A DNA stretch of 64,000 nt, from positions 1-64,000 of the forward strand of contig BLYE01000156.1 of the NCBI GenBank assembly GCA_016586335.1. The letters run 5' to 3'. The notes below the pieces were generated by a model that searched no databases, was not told the DNA's origin, and saw nothing but the letters and a program-made list of their open reading frames with translations. The stretch comes from Nitzschia putrida (lineage: Eukaryota > Bacillariophyta > Bacillariophyceae > Bacillariales > Bacillariaceae). The position numbers and the translations under genes are program-made. This document shows, one piece after another, positions 9,721 to 21,599 of this stretch (the stretch's first letter is position 1; every line of letters starts with the position of its first letter).

Positions 9721-10608
9721 ATGCCTGCCTGGCGGCGACGAAATTTCATTTTATAAAACAACGTTTGACATATTTTTTGTCATTATTTCTTTTGTTTGGT
9801 GTGATTTTGTTGTTTTCCATCTCAATCACACTAGGTAGATCGATTCTAGAAGAGTTACTGGAACCATAGTTTGAAAAAGGTAGGAATGTAGTGGGTTCGT
9901 CATTCTTACATCAAAGGAAGAACTCATGTTTCGGAACGTGTGAAAGTGAAACATTAGGTTTTCTTCATATCCGGCCAAGTATCCACAGGAAAAAGACAGA
10001 CTGGAGAGATTAGGAGCAGCTAGTTTATAATATATCAACAATGCTAGTAGCAAGGGTAGCTTTGTTTACCTTCCCCATGTTCAACGAGAATGTTCGATGA
10101 TGAAGAATAACAACTGATGAAGAAAAGCCAACATGGGAGGCATTTTTGACTAGTTGGATCACTAATAAGGTCGCTGGCAGAGGTTCCACTTTTTGGTTGA
10201 TGTGAAGAGCCGTGACAAGGAGTGAAACATGACGCTGTGATTGACTACTTCCTTGGACAAAGGTTTATTCTGGGCTACTAGATGCGATTCAAAATTAAGT
10301 AGCAAAAGACTCTCCTTCATTCTTTTAGGGAGATTTGACCGTTGCTGGTTGGTGGGAGTCAGGCAGGTTTGATGCCAAAAGTATCTTGTCGTTGTCTGGT
10401 GCTGCTGTAAGGTTTCCGAAGTTGTGACCAGTTGGTTTAATCAAGTGGGAGGCTTTAAAGGAGAGCTTGCTGTTGCTATGGCCCCATGAGATTCTTTGTT
10501 TGTGATGATGGTTAAGAGAACGGCCATTTTGTCTCGGTGGGAGTAACTTGCAGGCAGTGGGAGTTAAGTTTGGACCATCGGATTCACAAAAGTAAAACTT
10601 TCTCAGAG
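9721..10608. other. Intergenic, no feature seen
   Basis: This 888-bp stretch between the tRNA pair and the LRR gene is AT-rich. A minus-strand ORF of 122 codons exists (10325-10693), but it overlaps the LRR gene start and has no coding character. The last few hundred bases should hold the LRR gene promoter. Confidence 0.35.
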
Positions 10609-12533
10609 ATGTTTGGCCGCAAAGAAGAGTACACAAAACAGGACGAGCCAATGGTGTACTCGGTTTCTCAAGCCAAGAAAATGCTTTCAACATTCGCTGG
10701 TCCTATCGACGCACATTGCGTCGCAGCAAATTGTTATCCTGCCGACTTCGACAAGAATTTCTCTGTAGCAAAAGATGAAGAGGACCCTTCTGAGAGTTCA
10801 TCCAACAGTAAAAAGTGCTCACAATGCTCCTCTGGTGAATCCGAAATAGTGATTGTCAGTGGTGTTGTAGAGGTACAAGAGCCCCGCTTGGTCAAACCGG
10901 TGTCGTGCCTGTGTTCTATTTGGTCGCTACTATTGTTCTTCTCCTGTATCACTCTGGGATCATTGCTTGCAGCCTGCCTTGTGTTGGGTGTCTTTTCAGA
11001 TTTTCGTCGTCATGCGACGTCATCGGGTCTATCAAGTCGAGCTGTTTATTACAAACGATTGCTAGAGTTTGTGGATCTGCCCCTCCATGCTGGTTCCGCT
11101 CAGGCCCGGGCTTTGGAATGGTTGGCATATGAAGATGTACCGACAATCGACAGTACAGATGCTGAGATATTGCAACGATTGGCTCTTACTGTTCTATACT
11201 TTGAACAAGGTGGGCCTGATCTGTGGGGGACAATCAACTTGGATGACCAAGCCGGGTGGGTTGAGAACGGTGTCGGGATTCATGAATGTAACTGGCGGGG
11301 AGTCGATTGTACTGAATCACAAGATATCATTGGTCTCCGTTTGGGGTCAGGGATAGGAATTACCATGGCAGGTGCCTCGATGACCACTGAACTCGGAGCA
11401 TTATCCAAACTGGAACACTTGGACTTGTCCAGTCATCGGTTGCATGGCCAGATTCCAGCTGAATGGGAAGCTCTGTCAAGCCTATGTACGTATCTTACTG
11501 CCAGCAATTTCTCAAACTGTTGCACTCGAAATAGCTGACATCGTGCTCTTCTTCTCTTACAGTGGTGTTGGACATCTCCAACAATGGCTTGAGAACTTCG
11601 GTACCAAATTGGATAGGGAACCTGTCAAACCTCCAAAAGATCCTCCTGAACCACAACCAATTGACTGGAACTCTCCCTGACTCAATTGGAAGACTTTCGG
11701 CTCTGAGTAAGTGATCTCTTCATTCTTTTGTCAACAAGACAAAAACAACATCGTTGACTAACTTTGTTCGTTGTCATTCCTCGTCAACTAGGGTCGCTAC
11801 ATCTCCAACACAACGTGGAACTACGCGGACTTTTACACGAGTTCGTTCCACTACTATCTCATTTGGAAGATATTGACATTTCGACAACATCCATTGGAGG
11901 CTCCATTCCTGGTAACTCTACGAGATTTGGACATTCCCTCGAGGAGTTCAGGGCCGTCGCGGTGCCAGAGCTGGAAGGCACCATTCCTCCTTCTATTGCT
12001 GGCTGGTCAAACCTGAGAAAGTTTGTGATTGGACCCGCGCCTAAACTTGCTGGTACCATCCCAACAGCCATTGGGTTGCTCAAGGGGCTTGAGGAATTGC
12101 GTATCACATCCACTGATAGGCTATCTGGAACAATTCCAAGTGAGTTTGGGTTGCTTGAAGCACTGACTTTTCTTCATCTTGATTGGTCAAACAGAGAGGG
12201 GCAATTGCCATCGACATTGGGGAGGCTTTCCAATCTGGTCAAGCTGCATATTGGCCACAATCACCAGATTACCGGAACAATTCCAACAGAGTTTGGAAGG
12301 ATGTCCTCATTGAGTACGTTTTTACACTGACACTGTTGGACCAATGAATGATTCCACTAACCTGCATTGCTCGTTTTTGTACTGAAGCGTCGCTGTCATT
12401 GGTAGACACGGCTCTCACTGGAGTTGTAGGACCAGAAGTGTGTGATCTTAGGTTGGAAGAGTTTGCTACCGATTGTAGAAGGGGGACCGAGATCATTTGT
12501 GACTGCTGTACATACTGTGAACTCAACCCGTGA
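10609..12533 (+). CDS. Membrane-anchored leucine-rich-repeat protein (four exons, no kinase)
   Basis: Exons 10609-11485, 11563-11706, 11792-12313 and 12388-12533 splice cleanly into 562 residues; all three introns are phase 1. The N-terminus is a cytosolic Ser/Cys-rich segment, followed by one transmembrane helix (about residues 102-129, within SLLLFFSCITLGSLLAACLV). Then comes a domain like the plant LRR N-terminal cap (ALEWLAYEDVP ... CNWRGVDCTE) and plant-type LRRs of about 24 residues with L-x-G-x-I-P (LHGQIPAEWEALSSL, LTGTLPDSIGRLSAL, LAGTIPTAIGLLKGL, ITGTIPTEFGRMSSL). It ends with a short Cys-rich tail (CDCCTYCELNP). It looks like a type II cell-surface recognition protein of the kind expanded in diatoms. 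No kinase follows. Ligand unknown. Confidence 0.88.
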
Positions 12534-12700
12534 AGGTATTAGTTTGCCTATTATTTTTGTGTAACTAAAGTAGCGAACTACTCGAGCCCCACTCTGGGTT
12601 AGCCCACTATGCGTACATACTACAGTTCATCCTTTTAGTCAAAAATCAACTCTCACCAGGTTCACAGCAATACCACAAAACCCGAAGGACTCAGAACACC

Positions 12701-13003
12701 ATGACCAAGGCGGCTTTCATGGGAGGTTCCCTCTCTTTCAAAGGCGACAAAAAGTCAAAGAAAAAGTCTAAAAAGACGAAGCACAAGTTGGAAAAAGAGA
12801 CAAAAGAAGAGACGGCCAACGACGAGGAGCTTACTGAAGCCGAGCGAAAGGCTCTGCAACGACGCCTTGAACGACAGAGGAAAGAAAACGAGGAAATTGC
12901 ACAAAAGAGCCATCGCGAACGGGTAGAAGAGCTCAATGAAAAGCTCGGTTCCTTGACAGAGCTCAATGATATCCCACGTGTAAGTGCTGCTGGCAATGGA
13001 TAA
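12701..13003 (+). CDS. FAM32A-like small nuclear protein (DUF1754)
   Basis: Single exon, 100 residues. Layout matches FAM32A: an N-terminal GGSLSFKG patch, a Lys-rich block (KKSKKKSKKTKHKLEK), a charged coiled helix (ELTEAERKALQRRLERQRKE), and the diagnostic C-terminus (SHRERVEELNEKLGSLTELN, then DIPRVS). In human spliceosomes the FAM32A C-terminus enters the catalytic core and stabilises the 3' splice site before exon ligation, and the end DIPRV is well conserved here. The protein ends nine residues after that motif. Confidence 0.85.
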   Translation: MTKAAFMGGSLSFKGDKKSKKKSKKTKHKLEKETKEETANDEELTEAERKALQRRLERQRKENEEIAQKSHRERVEELNEKLGSLTELNDIPRVSAAGNG

Positions 13004-13490
13004 GGGAGGACGCTATGTTGTGGTCGCATAATATGGTGTAGGGCTCGAGCTGTTTGGCAAAAGAATGGAACTGGGCTGTCAGGATTGGTTCGAGGTCTAG
13101 GCCCTTGTGCGAAGGGGTATACAACAAAAGAAATACGACTTTGGATGCCTTGGTATGGTGATGCCGTGAAATATAACGTTTCCAAAAGATAACTATGTTT
13201 AGCTATTGCATTTTTTGAGATCTGTAGATGATCAAGAAATGTAATATTCTGGTGTTTTCAAGCAAAAGTACGGCTAGGACAACAGGACAATTCTACTCCT
13301 GTATTGTACTATCGGCAGTACAGTTCTGTTTTACATTTTCACTATAGTATAGAAGGCTTGTACACCAAACAAAAAATTTTTCCCAAATATACGACTCGTT
13401 TGACTTCAACTTGAGACCCACTGCCACAGGTTTCAATGGCCACACACTTCCACATACCACAGAGAGTTCTATCGACTGCGAGAGAGAAGG
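13004..13490. other. Intergenic, no feature seen
   Basis: This is the gap between the FAM32A-like and TCF25 genes, both on the plus strand. AT-rich in the middle; I see no RNA gene, repeat or coding ORF. It should carry the TCF25 promoter. Confidence 0.35.
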
Positions 13491-15505
13491 ATGAGTCGCC
13501 GAGCTATTGCCCGCCTTCGACAAGAAAGGGAGTTCCAGAATGTCCCCAATGAAGATGACGAGGAGAGTGAAGAATCCGAGGAACCAGCACCCAAGAAAGG
13601 CTTTGCCTTCATGATGGATGACTCGGACGAAGAATCGTCTGACGAGGAGTCGGAGGAGGATGCTAGTGTTGGAAATGACAGCGACGTGGATGAAGATGAC
13701 GGTGAGCCAGTTGAGAAGCCAGCTGCTCCTGATACTGTTGAATTACCAATGGATACTACACCTGAGGACTTCGATGCTCTCTTGGAAGAGTTCAAGGCCC
13801 AGGATATCGAGGTCGAGGATACGCCAGATCTCCAAGTCAACTCATACTACAAAAGTCTTCGAGCTACCATCGACCCCCGTGATTTGGATGTTGGATATGT
13901 GATGAGGACTGCATTGTTGGGTGCAGCAGATGACACCACACCATCAAGGATTAATGCACGCCGGGGGCGACAAGCGTCCGTATTTGGGCCACCGAAAGAG
14001 AATTGGTCCAAACCTCCCCATTATGTCGGTGGAGGCATCGGAATGACAACTTATGATAATGAACCAAAGTCAGCTTCCTTTCCCTGGCCATATGAAGAGA
14101 TGGATGAAGACGACGCACGGTGCCCAGAGCCAGGACGATGGTTTCGCTTTCAGTATTCTGACAACTACAAAAGAGACTTGAAAGACTTTGAACGTATCCA
14201 GGCCTCAGGTGATCCGAACGCTCTCGCTCTCTTCATCGCTCATCACCCATATATCGTTGAGGCACTTCTCCAGCTCTCTGCTGTTCTTTATCAAACCAAT
14301 CAGTCCCAGGAAGGATTGGCACTTCTGCAGAGGGCTCTCTTTGTCTATGAAGTCGCATCCATCAACAGTTTCCTCAAATTCGATGGTCAAAGTGTTTTTA
14401 TGGATCACGATGATCCTACAAATGCACTCTTTTTCACAGCTTTGTTTCGATTGATCCGTGTTTGCCACGTAGGAGGGTACGTATTCACTGCTTTGGCATT
14501 CTCTGCTCCATAGCCGTATCTCACACCCTTTTTAGCCTGTCCCGTGGGTCGCTCGCTGTATCAAAGTTGTTACTGTCACTGGATCCACTAAGAGACCCTA
14601 TGGGGATTTTGTTGGCATTGGACCACTTCGCCTTGGTGTCTAACATTGAGTCAAACGATCAGTGGTTGGTTGATTTTGTGGACAGTCAACGAGTCAACCT
14701 CTACTACAAAGATGACTCGAATCCTGATGGGTATGTTGGATCTCTTTTGGATTTGCCTAATTGGGCGTATTCGTTTGCTCTCGCGCTTTTTCGAGTCCAC
14801 AACGAGACACCTACAGAAGACTCTGAGGCTAGAGCTGACGAATCTCTACGAGATGCTATCAACAAGTTCCCTTCCATTGTTGAAACACTCCTGGTCAAAA
14901 ATGATATAAACGTCAGAGAACGCTCCTTCCGCCATGACTGGCCTGCTGTTTTGGAATACACACGAGAACGCACTGAATCAGGGAAAAGCCAATTGTTCAA
15001 TGATGCAGAGACGGATGCAGTCGTGAAGTCGTGTACATCCCAGGCTTGCGATTTGATCATTCGTATTTTTGTGGATCAAAACCACAAACTGTGGGCTTCT
15101 GATGCAGTGTTGTCATGGATTTACAAAAATTTGGAGGTACTGCAGGATACCTCCACTGAGGTGATTGCTCCATCCCCTGTTTTGATGAGATACGCCAGTT
15201 GCAAAGCCTCTGATTACGAGGACAAGTTTGAAACCATGCCAGCAGATGCGAATCCGTTGGATCCTGGGTTGGTGGCTCATGCCATGGTAGTCGATGTCAA
15301 CCGACCAAGATTTATGCAGAGGGTTCAACGTGGAGGGGGGCAACAGGAACAACTACAAATGATGATGGACAACAATATCCCAGCCGGGCTTATTGCAGGC
15401 CCTCCGACAGAGATTATTGATCCAGACTGGCCAATTCTGGAGGTTTTCTGGCGGAGTGCTCTCCCCTGGGCTCATGTAGAAGGCGTTCCACCGCCTGGAA
15501 GATAG
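13491..15505 (+). CDS. TCF25: TCF25 / Nulp1 / Rqc1 homologue
   Basis: Exons 13491-14476 and 14536-15505 (59-nt intron, phase 2) give 651 residues. The N-terminus starts MSRRAIARLRQ and is followed by an acidic Ser/Glu-rich stretch and the KKGFAFMMDDSDEE patch. The TCF25 domain includes SYYKSLRATIDPRDLDVGYV, PWPYEEMDEDDARCPEPGRW, YKRDLKDFERIQASGDPNAL and helical-repeat segments (HHPYIVEALLQLSAVLYQTN, SKLLLSLDPLRDPMG, LALDHFALVSN). Yeast Rqc1 and human TCF25 belong to the ribosome quality control complex with Listerin and NEMF and help form K48-linked chains on stalled nascent peptides. Length and order match the family. Confidence 0.93.
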
Positions 15506-15551
15506 ACACTTTCAGTTATACACTCGTACTAGCAGTTTTAAAATATCTTGT

Positions 15552-17063
15552 CTAGTGTGTGGCGATACTTTCAAGCATCTCAAAGTAAGTTGGGAAAGTT
15601 TTTGCTGTGCAACCAGGATCATTGATGATGACGTTCACGCCACCACAGGCAGCAAGACTGAAAGTCATGGCCATTCGATGGTCGTCGTATGTCTCAATTA
15701 GGACATTGTTGTTGATCTTGTTGTCCTTTGGAGGGTGAATTATGCAGTAATCTTCGAATTCCTCGACAGTGGCTCCCAATTTGGTACATTCTGCGACAAT
15801 GGCCTTCATGCGTTCTGTTTCCTTCAAACGCCAAGAATACACATTTCGAATGGTGGTTGGACCCTCAGCAAAGAGGGCAACAACTGCCAGGGTCATGGCA
15901 GCATCAGGGATTTTTCCACAGTCTACATCGACACCCTTCAGTTTCACGCTAGGGTCCCTCGTGACAGTAATACTGTCTGGGCCCCAAGTTACCTTGGCTC
16001 CCATCTGTTCCATGACGTTTGCGAAGGCAACATCTCCCTGGACACTTTCGGATCCACATCCACGAACAGTAACAGTTCCTCCAGTGATGGCAGCTCCAGC
16101 AACAAAATAGCTAGCAGAGCTGGCGTCTCCTTCCACCAACAGATTTCCAGGACTCTTGTACTTCTCTGAGGCGGCAATTTGGAACTTGGGTTTTCCCGAC
16201 ATGTCGCCAACAATCTCCACGTTGACACCGAACTTCTTCATCAACCCAATCGTCAGCGCAACATAAGGGGCAGAAATCAATTCATCTTTGATTTCAATAG
16301 ATACATCACCGTTGGCCAATGGGGAAGCCATCAAAAGCGATGAGAGAAATTGGGAAGACATTTTCCCACTAATGGACGCCTGGAAGAAACAAAATGTGAG
16401 TTCGAAATCGCGAAGACAACCAAAAACAATCTTGTTGAATCATACTTTTCCGGCTTGGATTCCATTTGCATTGATAGTTACAGGAGGGCAGCCCGTTTCT
16501 TCAACACACGAAACATCCGCTCCCAATTGCTTCAAGCCATCGACTAGATCCTTGATGGGCCTTTCCCGCATCCGTGGAACGCCATCCAAAACAAACTTTC
16601 CTTTCCCCATACACAAGGCAGCAGCTAGAGGTCGCATGGCAGTCCCGGCATTTCCCAAGAAAAGTTCGCAAGTCTCGTCACCCATTGGTGAGTTGATGGG
16701 TCCACTCTGACCCTCCACGGTAACGGAATCTGCCGAATGGCGCTCGACTGGAACCTTCATTTGGTCCAATGCTTGCAACATGTATCGAATATCGTCACTC
16801 TCCAACAAATTCTCCACCTTCGTCTTGCCTTCACTCAATGCAGCAAGAAGAAGACATCGGTTACTGAGAGATTTGGATCCTGGCAACGTCACTGTACCAT
16901 CAAGGGATTTGATGGGTGTTACAGTGTAGGTTTCTGCTGTCGCAGGACCAGAAGCCATTTTGAGAGCATTATTGAAGAGAGATCCTTGGGTTGGCAACAG
17001 GGGGATGAATGCTCCAACATGGGAGCATCCTAGAAGAAAGGAAATCGCAAACAGCATCTTCAT
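15552..17063 (-). CDS. aroA: 3-phosphoshikimate 1-carboxyvinyltransferase (EPSP synthase), plastid-targeted
   Basis: Exons 17063-16446 and 16379-15552 join in phase 0 (66-nt intron), giving 481 residues. It makes EPSP from shikimate-3-phosphate and PEP in the shikimate pathway. Visible motifs: LPGSKSLSNRCLLLAALSEG (phosphate binding), GNAGTAMRPLAAAL (class I PEP-site loop with the usual Thr and Pro), RMRERPIKDLVDGL, and near the end DDHRMAMTFSLAACGG. The N-terminus (MKMLFAISFLLGCSHVGAFI) is a signal peptide followed by Phe directly after the probable cleavage site, as in bipartite plastid leaders of diatoms. It is a stand-alone enzyme, not part of a fungal-type AROM fusion. It is divergently arranged with the LRR gene at 17285. 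Confidence 0.96.
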
Positions 17064-17284
17064 GGTGAACTGGGGAATGTCACCCGTCCGAAATTTGTGA
17101 AAGCAAAACAAGCGGCCACAAGTGATTCGATGGTCAGTCCTGCGCGCATTTCCAAACATGCACTTGGATGGCTAGTAGGGGGTAGAGGTACATACGATTC
17201 ATGACTCGTCCGACCTAAGATTTGGCGGGAATCTAGGTAGCTTGACCCCGACAAGGAAAAGAACTGACGCCATGGAACTTGACA

Positions 17285-18976
17285 ATGGATCGGGAAACCC
17301 GTGCTGAGCTGAAGGCCCTTACTAGAAATCTCGGAAGCAACACAGGAATACCTCAAGGTTGTTTGTGTCTACCCGGGCGACAGTTTGGTGACTCTGGTAT
17401 TGCAATCCTTGTCAAGGCTCTCAAGACCAATATTTGCTCAACGATTTCAAAAGTGGATCTTAGTGACAACTCCATTGGAAATGATGGTGTGGTATCTTTG
17501 GCAAAGGCGCTCAAGGGTATGGCTAACCTCAAAGAGTTGAAGCTTCAAAACAACGATATCGAGGATGAAGGCATCATGGCCCTGACCCGAGCACTTTCTA
17601 ACAAGACCGGCCTCCTGAAGTTGAATCTAGCCGAAAATGGAATTGGCGACGAAGGGCTTACGACTCTAGCTGGAGCAATTGATGTCATGACGAGTATATT
17701 GGAGTTGGATCTTGGATACAATGAAATTGAAGATGAAGGTACTCTGGCATTGGCACAAGCGCTCCAGGGTAAAGTGTCCCTTACATCCCTTCTACTGGGA
17801 GGAAACCGAATTGGAGTCAGCGGTGTGGTAGCTCTATCGGGAGCACTCCGAAGCTTGAAATCCATGACAACACTAAACATTGCTGCAAATGTGCTCGGAA
17901 ATGAGGGGGTGCTTCCGTTGGCGGGAGCGATGCAATCCATGAAACAGTTATCTGCAGTTGATCTGGAAGACAACAACATTCAAGATGAAGGTGCAGAAGC
18001 TTTGGCCCGAGCGCTAAAAGGTAAGGACCATATGAGCTTCTTATCTCTATGTAACAATTCTATTGGCGATATGGGTGCTGTTGCCTTGGCTGAATCGCTA
18101 CAAGGAATGACTGCTACAATCAGAGAGGTGAATCTTAGCTTCAATGTGATCACGGAACAAAGCGCAGGGGCTCTAGCGGACGCCCTCCGAGGTAAATCAA
18201 GTCTCTGCACATTGTTTCTAGGAGGGAATCAACTTGGCAATGCTGGTACAATCGTCATGGCTGGGGCTTTCCACACCTTGACGTCTCTGACAAGTTTGAA
18301 TCTGCAAAAGTGCGGTATTGGTGACGAAGGGTTGGTGTCACTTGCCAGGGCATGTGGTGACATGCTTTCTCTAAAGGAGCTGGTACTCAGCCACAATGAC
18401 ATTATGGATCAAGGTGTGATTGCTCTGGCCACAGTGCTGCATAGAAGAACCTCCCTCAACTCATTGCATCTGAGTCACAACGCAATTCGGAACGATGGTG
18501 TTGTTGCCTTGGCAGCAGCTCTCGAGCGAGGCACCTCTCCTTTGGTGACCTTGGATCTAACTGCAAATCGTATTGGAAATAGTGGCGCAATAGCAATGGC
18601 AGGAGCTCTTCGACATGAAAAGGCTATGCTTACGACGTTATTCCTCGGCGAAAATAGAATTGGTAGTGCAGGGGCGGTTGCACTGGCCGAAGCTCTAGAA
18701 AGCCAGAAAACTTTAACGACACTGGGACTTGATTGCAACCGAATTGGCCGGGAAGGCGGGTTAGCGATGGAGAGGGTCATTGGACAATACAACTGGACGT
18801 TGGATGTATTGCATATTGATGGGAATGAAATAGGTCCTCACACATTAGGCAGCATTGCAGGACATCTGGAAATCTCGAACCGACTGGATAGGAAACAAAA
18901 AGCAACTCAAAGATTGGATGGATTGTTTCGGCAAGTGGTCGCGTATGTCCATGACGTGCTCATTCCGTTGAATTGA
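17285..18976 (+). CDS. Ribonuclease-inhibitor/NLRC3-type LRR protein
   Basis: Single exon, 563 residues. After a short N-terminus almost the whole protein is about 17 LRRs of about 28 residues with the RI/NLRC consensus L-x-L-x-x-N-x-I-G-x-x-G-x-x-x-L-A-x-A-L, for example SKVDLSDNSIGNDGVVSLAK, ELKLQNNDIEDEGIMALTRA and TLFLGENRIGSAGAVALAEA. No NACHT, kinase or membrane segment is present, so the product is probably a cytosolic horseshoe that binds protein partners. The family is large in algae and ciliates. No introns interrupt the repeats, unlike the plant-type LRR gene at 10.6 kb. The first ATG in frame (17285) was taken as start. Confidence 0.88.
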   Translation: MDRETRAELKALTRNLGSNTGIPQGCLCLPGRQFGDSGIAILVKALKTNICSTISKVDLSDNSIGNDGVVSLAKALKGMANLKELKLQNNDIEDEGIMALTRALSNKTGLLKLNLAENGIGDEGLTTLAGAIDVMTSILELDLGYNEIEDEGTLALAQALQGKVSLTSLLLGGNRIGVSGVVALSGALRSLKSMTTLNIAANVLGNEGVLPLAGAMQSMKQLSAVDLEDNNIQDEGAEALARALKGKDHMSFLSLCNNSIGDMGAVALAESLQGMTATIREVNLSFNVITEQSAGALADALRGKSSLCTLFLGGNQLGNAGTIVMAGAFHTLTSLTSLNLQKCGIGDEGLVSLARACGDMLSLKELVLSHNDIMDQGVIALATVLHRRTSLNSLHLSHNAIRNDGVVALAAALERGTSPLVTLDLTANRIGNSGAIAMAGALRHEKAMLTTLFLGENRIGSAGAVALAEALESQKTLTTLGLDCNRIGREGGLAMERVIGQYNWTLDVLHIDGNEIGPHTLGSIAGHLEISNRLDRKQKATQRLDGLFRQVVAYVHDVLIPLN

Positions 18977-19105
18977 ACCATAGTTGGATCCCTGCAGCTA
19001 GGGCAATGCAAAGCCTTGCTTTGATTGGGTCAGTTGCACAAAACCTCTTGGCTCTGGGTGATACCCTTGGAGAAAGGGCTGTATATGAGATTTCATTCTT
19101 GTTTT

Positions 19106-21273
19106 TCAATAGTACAAGTTTTGAGAGGGAATGGGCGGAACTTCAAGAATTTCTCCATACTCGTAGCTGGGTCGCGCATGTTGAGTGCCTTCGTTCGGTG
19201 TGGACAGCACAAGTCGATGACTATGGTATGCAACCAATGTCGGCCGATGTCCCACACTAATGCATGATGTTCCATCACCTAGCTCTTCGAGTAGTTTGTA
19301 CATTCTGTGCTCTGATTCTACATCCAATGCTGACGTAGATTCGTCCAAAATGACAAGCTTCGGTTTGATTACCAATATTCTCGCGAAGGCCAACCTCTGT
19401 TGCTCTCCTAGAGATAGAACATGGCCCCAATCCATATCCTTGTCAAGCCCTTGTAGTGGGTCGCCATTCCCTGCCCGTCTAGCATGGTCAAACAGATCAA
19501 CTTTCGAAAGAACATCCAAAAGTTGCTGAGGGGATACGTCGCTGCTTTTCGAGGACAACAAGGCATTCCGAGGATACAAGATGATATCTCTGAGAGTCCC
19601 CAATGGAGCATCTATTTGATGAAAAAGTGAGCTAACAGGAAAAGCATCTTTATCACACTCACATCAATGAACTCACAAGGTTTTTGCGGAAGGAAGTACA
19701 TGTCTGCGATTGGTGGACGCTCGATTTTTCCGGATTCACATGTCCAAAGACCAGCAATTGCGCGGAGGAGACTACTCTTGCCGACTCCTGAAGGACCCAC
19801 AATGAGCAGTCGTTGTCCCCATTTAACGTCAAATGAGACAGATTCCATCAGTTGGCGTCCATGATCGGGGGTAAAGAGAGTCAACTGTTGCACAGACAAT
19901 GCAAAATCAGATTCCAACGACGCTTCGCAAACTCCCACTGGTTGCGGTACTTCATCAGAACCCTGTCGTCGCTCTGTTTGGTCGTTATTGTTCCTTTTCC
20001 ACAAGCCGTCGGTTGATGGTTGGCCTAGAATGGCCACATCACCATGTTTCGCCACCCCGGAAGAAACCTCATCCACAGCGCGGAGGAATTGATGTAGGCG
20101 TCCAACAGAAGCAGAAAAGGCAGACAAGGATTCAAAATTGTCAATGATAACAGAAAGATCATCGAGGACATGACCAAACGCAACTGCAGCCTGCTGAATA
20201 ACACCTAACTCAGCGAGACCTTGGAAGTATCGAGGCGCAATGACAACAATCGGCAATATCCAAGTCAAATAGTTGTACATAGTAGTGAAAAAGTCCAAGT
20301 TGCGTTGCGTTCGAATGACATTGTAGGCATTGTCCATGAGCCTGTCAAACTTTCGTTGTACGAGCGCAGTCTCTTGAGGCTCTCCGCGAAAGAAAGCAAT
20401 GGATTCTGCATACTCTCGGATACGGACCAATGAATACCGAAAGTGCGCTTCCAAGGAAAGTCTGTCAAAGTGCAAACGAACGAGTCTTTTTCCAATGAGC
20501 AACGTAGCTACCGTTCCAAACGTTGCGAAGGCCATGATAGAAAAGAATAGGTTGGGCTCAATTGTATACAGGATCACCGAAAACGCCACCATGTCCATCA
20601 TGGCTATCGCCATTGTCAAAAAGATGGACAAACTTGTTTCAGTGAAGGACTTGACGTCCTCCGCGATTCGTTGATCAGGATTGTCCATAGGAGGGGGTGA
20701 AGCATTCGCTTGGTTGACTGTTGATTCCTTTTCAGTGGTCAAAGAAGGTGACCGAAGTTCGAGCTGGTAGTAGACACGATGTGAAGTATAGAGGTGCAGT
20801 ATTCTTTGGGTCATCCATGTTCTCCATTGAAGTGCCAAACAATTTTGTTGATACTGATAAAACACATTGATTGGAGCCAAGAGTACAAGGGCCACCAAGA
20901 AGTTTCGCACAATGGTATAAAACTGGTCGACTTCGCCATCTCCCAAAGCACTCCAAAAATCGCGAGCAAGGAAACTAAATGCAACTCGCACAGTGCTACT
21001 GAGAAACATGAGCACTACCAGACCGAGAAACATCCAACGCCCATGGGAGCTTTCAACAAAGTACATTTTGGTCATGGTGAGAAATGCTGATATTTGGTGT
21101 CTCCAGGAAATCGGCATAGAACTGGTCGATTCTTGCTCTGTGGATGATGGATCATTCCAGATACGGTATGGAGTAGAAGTGTCGGCCATTTCCACGTCAC
21201 CTCCCCTTTTCTCAGGATGAGATTGTTTCATGGTAACTTCATTTTCGCGCCTCCCATCGTACTCGAAAGGCAT
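19106..21273 (-). CDS. ABC half transporter, ABCD / YddA-SbmA type
   Basis: Two exons; about 706 residues. The N-terminal 65 residues are polar. The membrane domain includes HGRWMFLGLVVLMFLSSTVR, WSALGDGEVDQFYTIVRNFL, and ending TWILPIVVIAPRYFQG. The ABC_membrane_2 signatures DNPDQRIAEDVKSFTE and VRIREYAESIAFFRGE mark the ABCD/YddA branch. The nucleotide-binding domain has Walker A GPSGVGKSS, signature LSLGEQQRLAFAR and Walker B LVILDESTSALD. Relatives are peroxisomal acyl-CoA exporters and bacterial or plastid YddA-like proteins. The splice site is awkward: the strong donor GTGAGT (19662) joined to the only good acceptor (AG at 19613-19612) breaks the frame. A donor 4 nt downstream (exon ends 19659, exon 2 from 19611) keeps it with a 47-nt intron. 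Exon 1 is 21273-19659 under this model. Confidence 0.87.
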
Positions 21274-21599
21274 GGACACACCCTTCGTTCCCTTTTTGCA
21301 GCTACCGTTCCGTAGTCACTAGTCACTTTGTTTCTGGATCCTTGCCCTTGGGGTGTGTGGAATGTGCCACCGAACATCTTCCAATGATGAAGTCGAATGA
21401 GTCCATTTTGAGACTGGTGAAATTTGGCGCGAAACTGTGGCAGCCAATTTGTGTGTGTAGCTTCTTCATCCACAATCCACAAACCCAGCGGCATTGCCCT
21501 CCAGCGTTTCTGCTCGCCCTTGTTGGAAGTCCCACTCCAGGATCGACCTTTTTGCACCAATCCCTACTAGCCCTAGTGCCGTTGACATATATTAGTATC
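21274..21599. promoter_or_regulatory. Divergent intergenic region ABC transporter / RFC3
   Basis: The 326 bp between the two starts hold both promoters. No other feature is seen. Confidence 0.4.

Noticed and set aside
15552..17063. EPSP synthase as glyphosate-tolerant class II
   Set aside because: The PEP loop GNAGTAMRPL is the standard class I form.
17545..18792. Antisense ORFs in the LRR gene
   Set aside because: Repeating codon pattern of the LRRs leaves the opposite strand open; no domain.
18973..19278. Small ORFs on both strands after the RI-type LRR gene
   Set aside because: Overlap the end of the ABC transporter coding exon on the minus strand.
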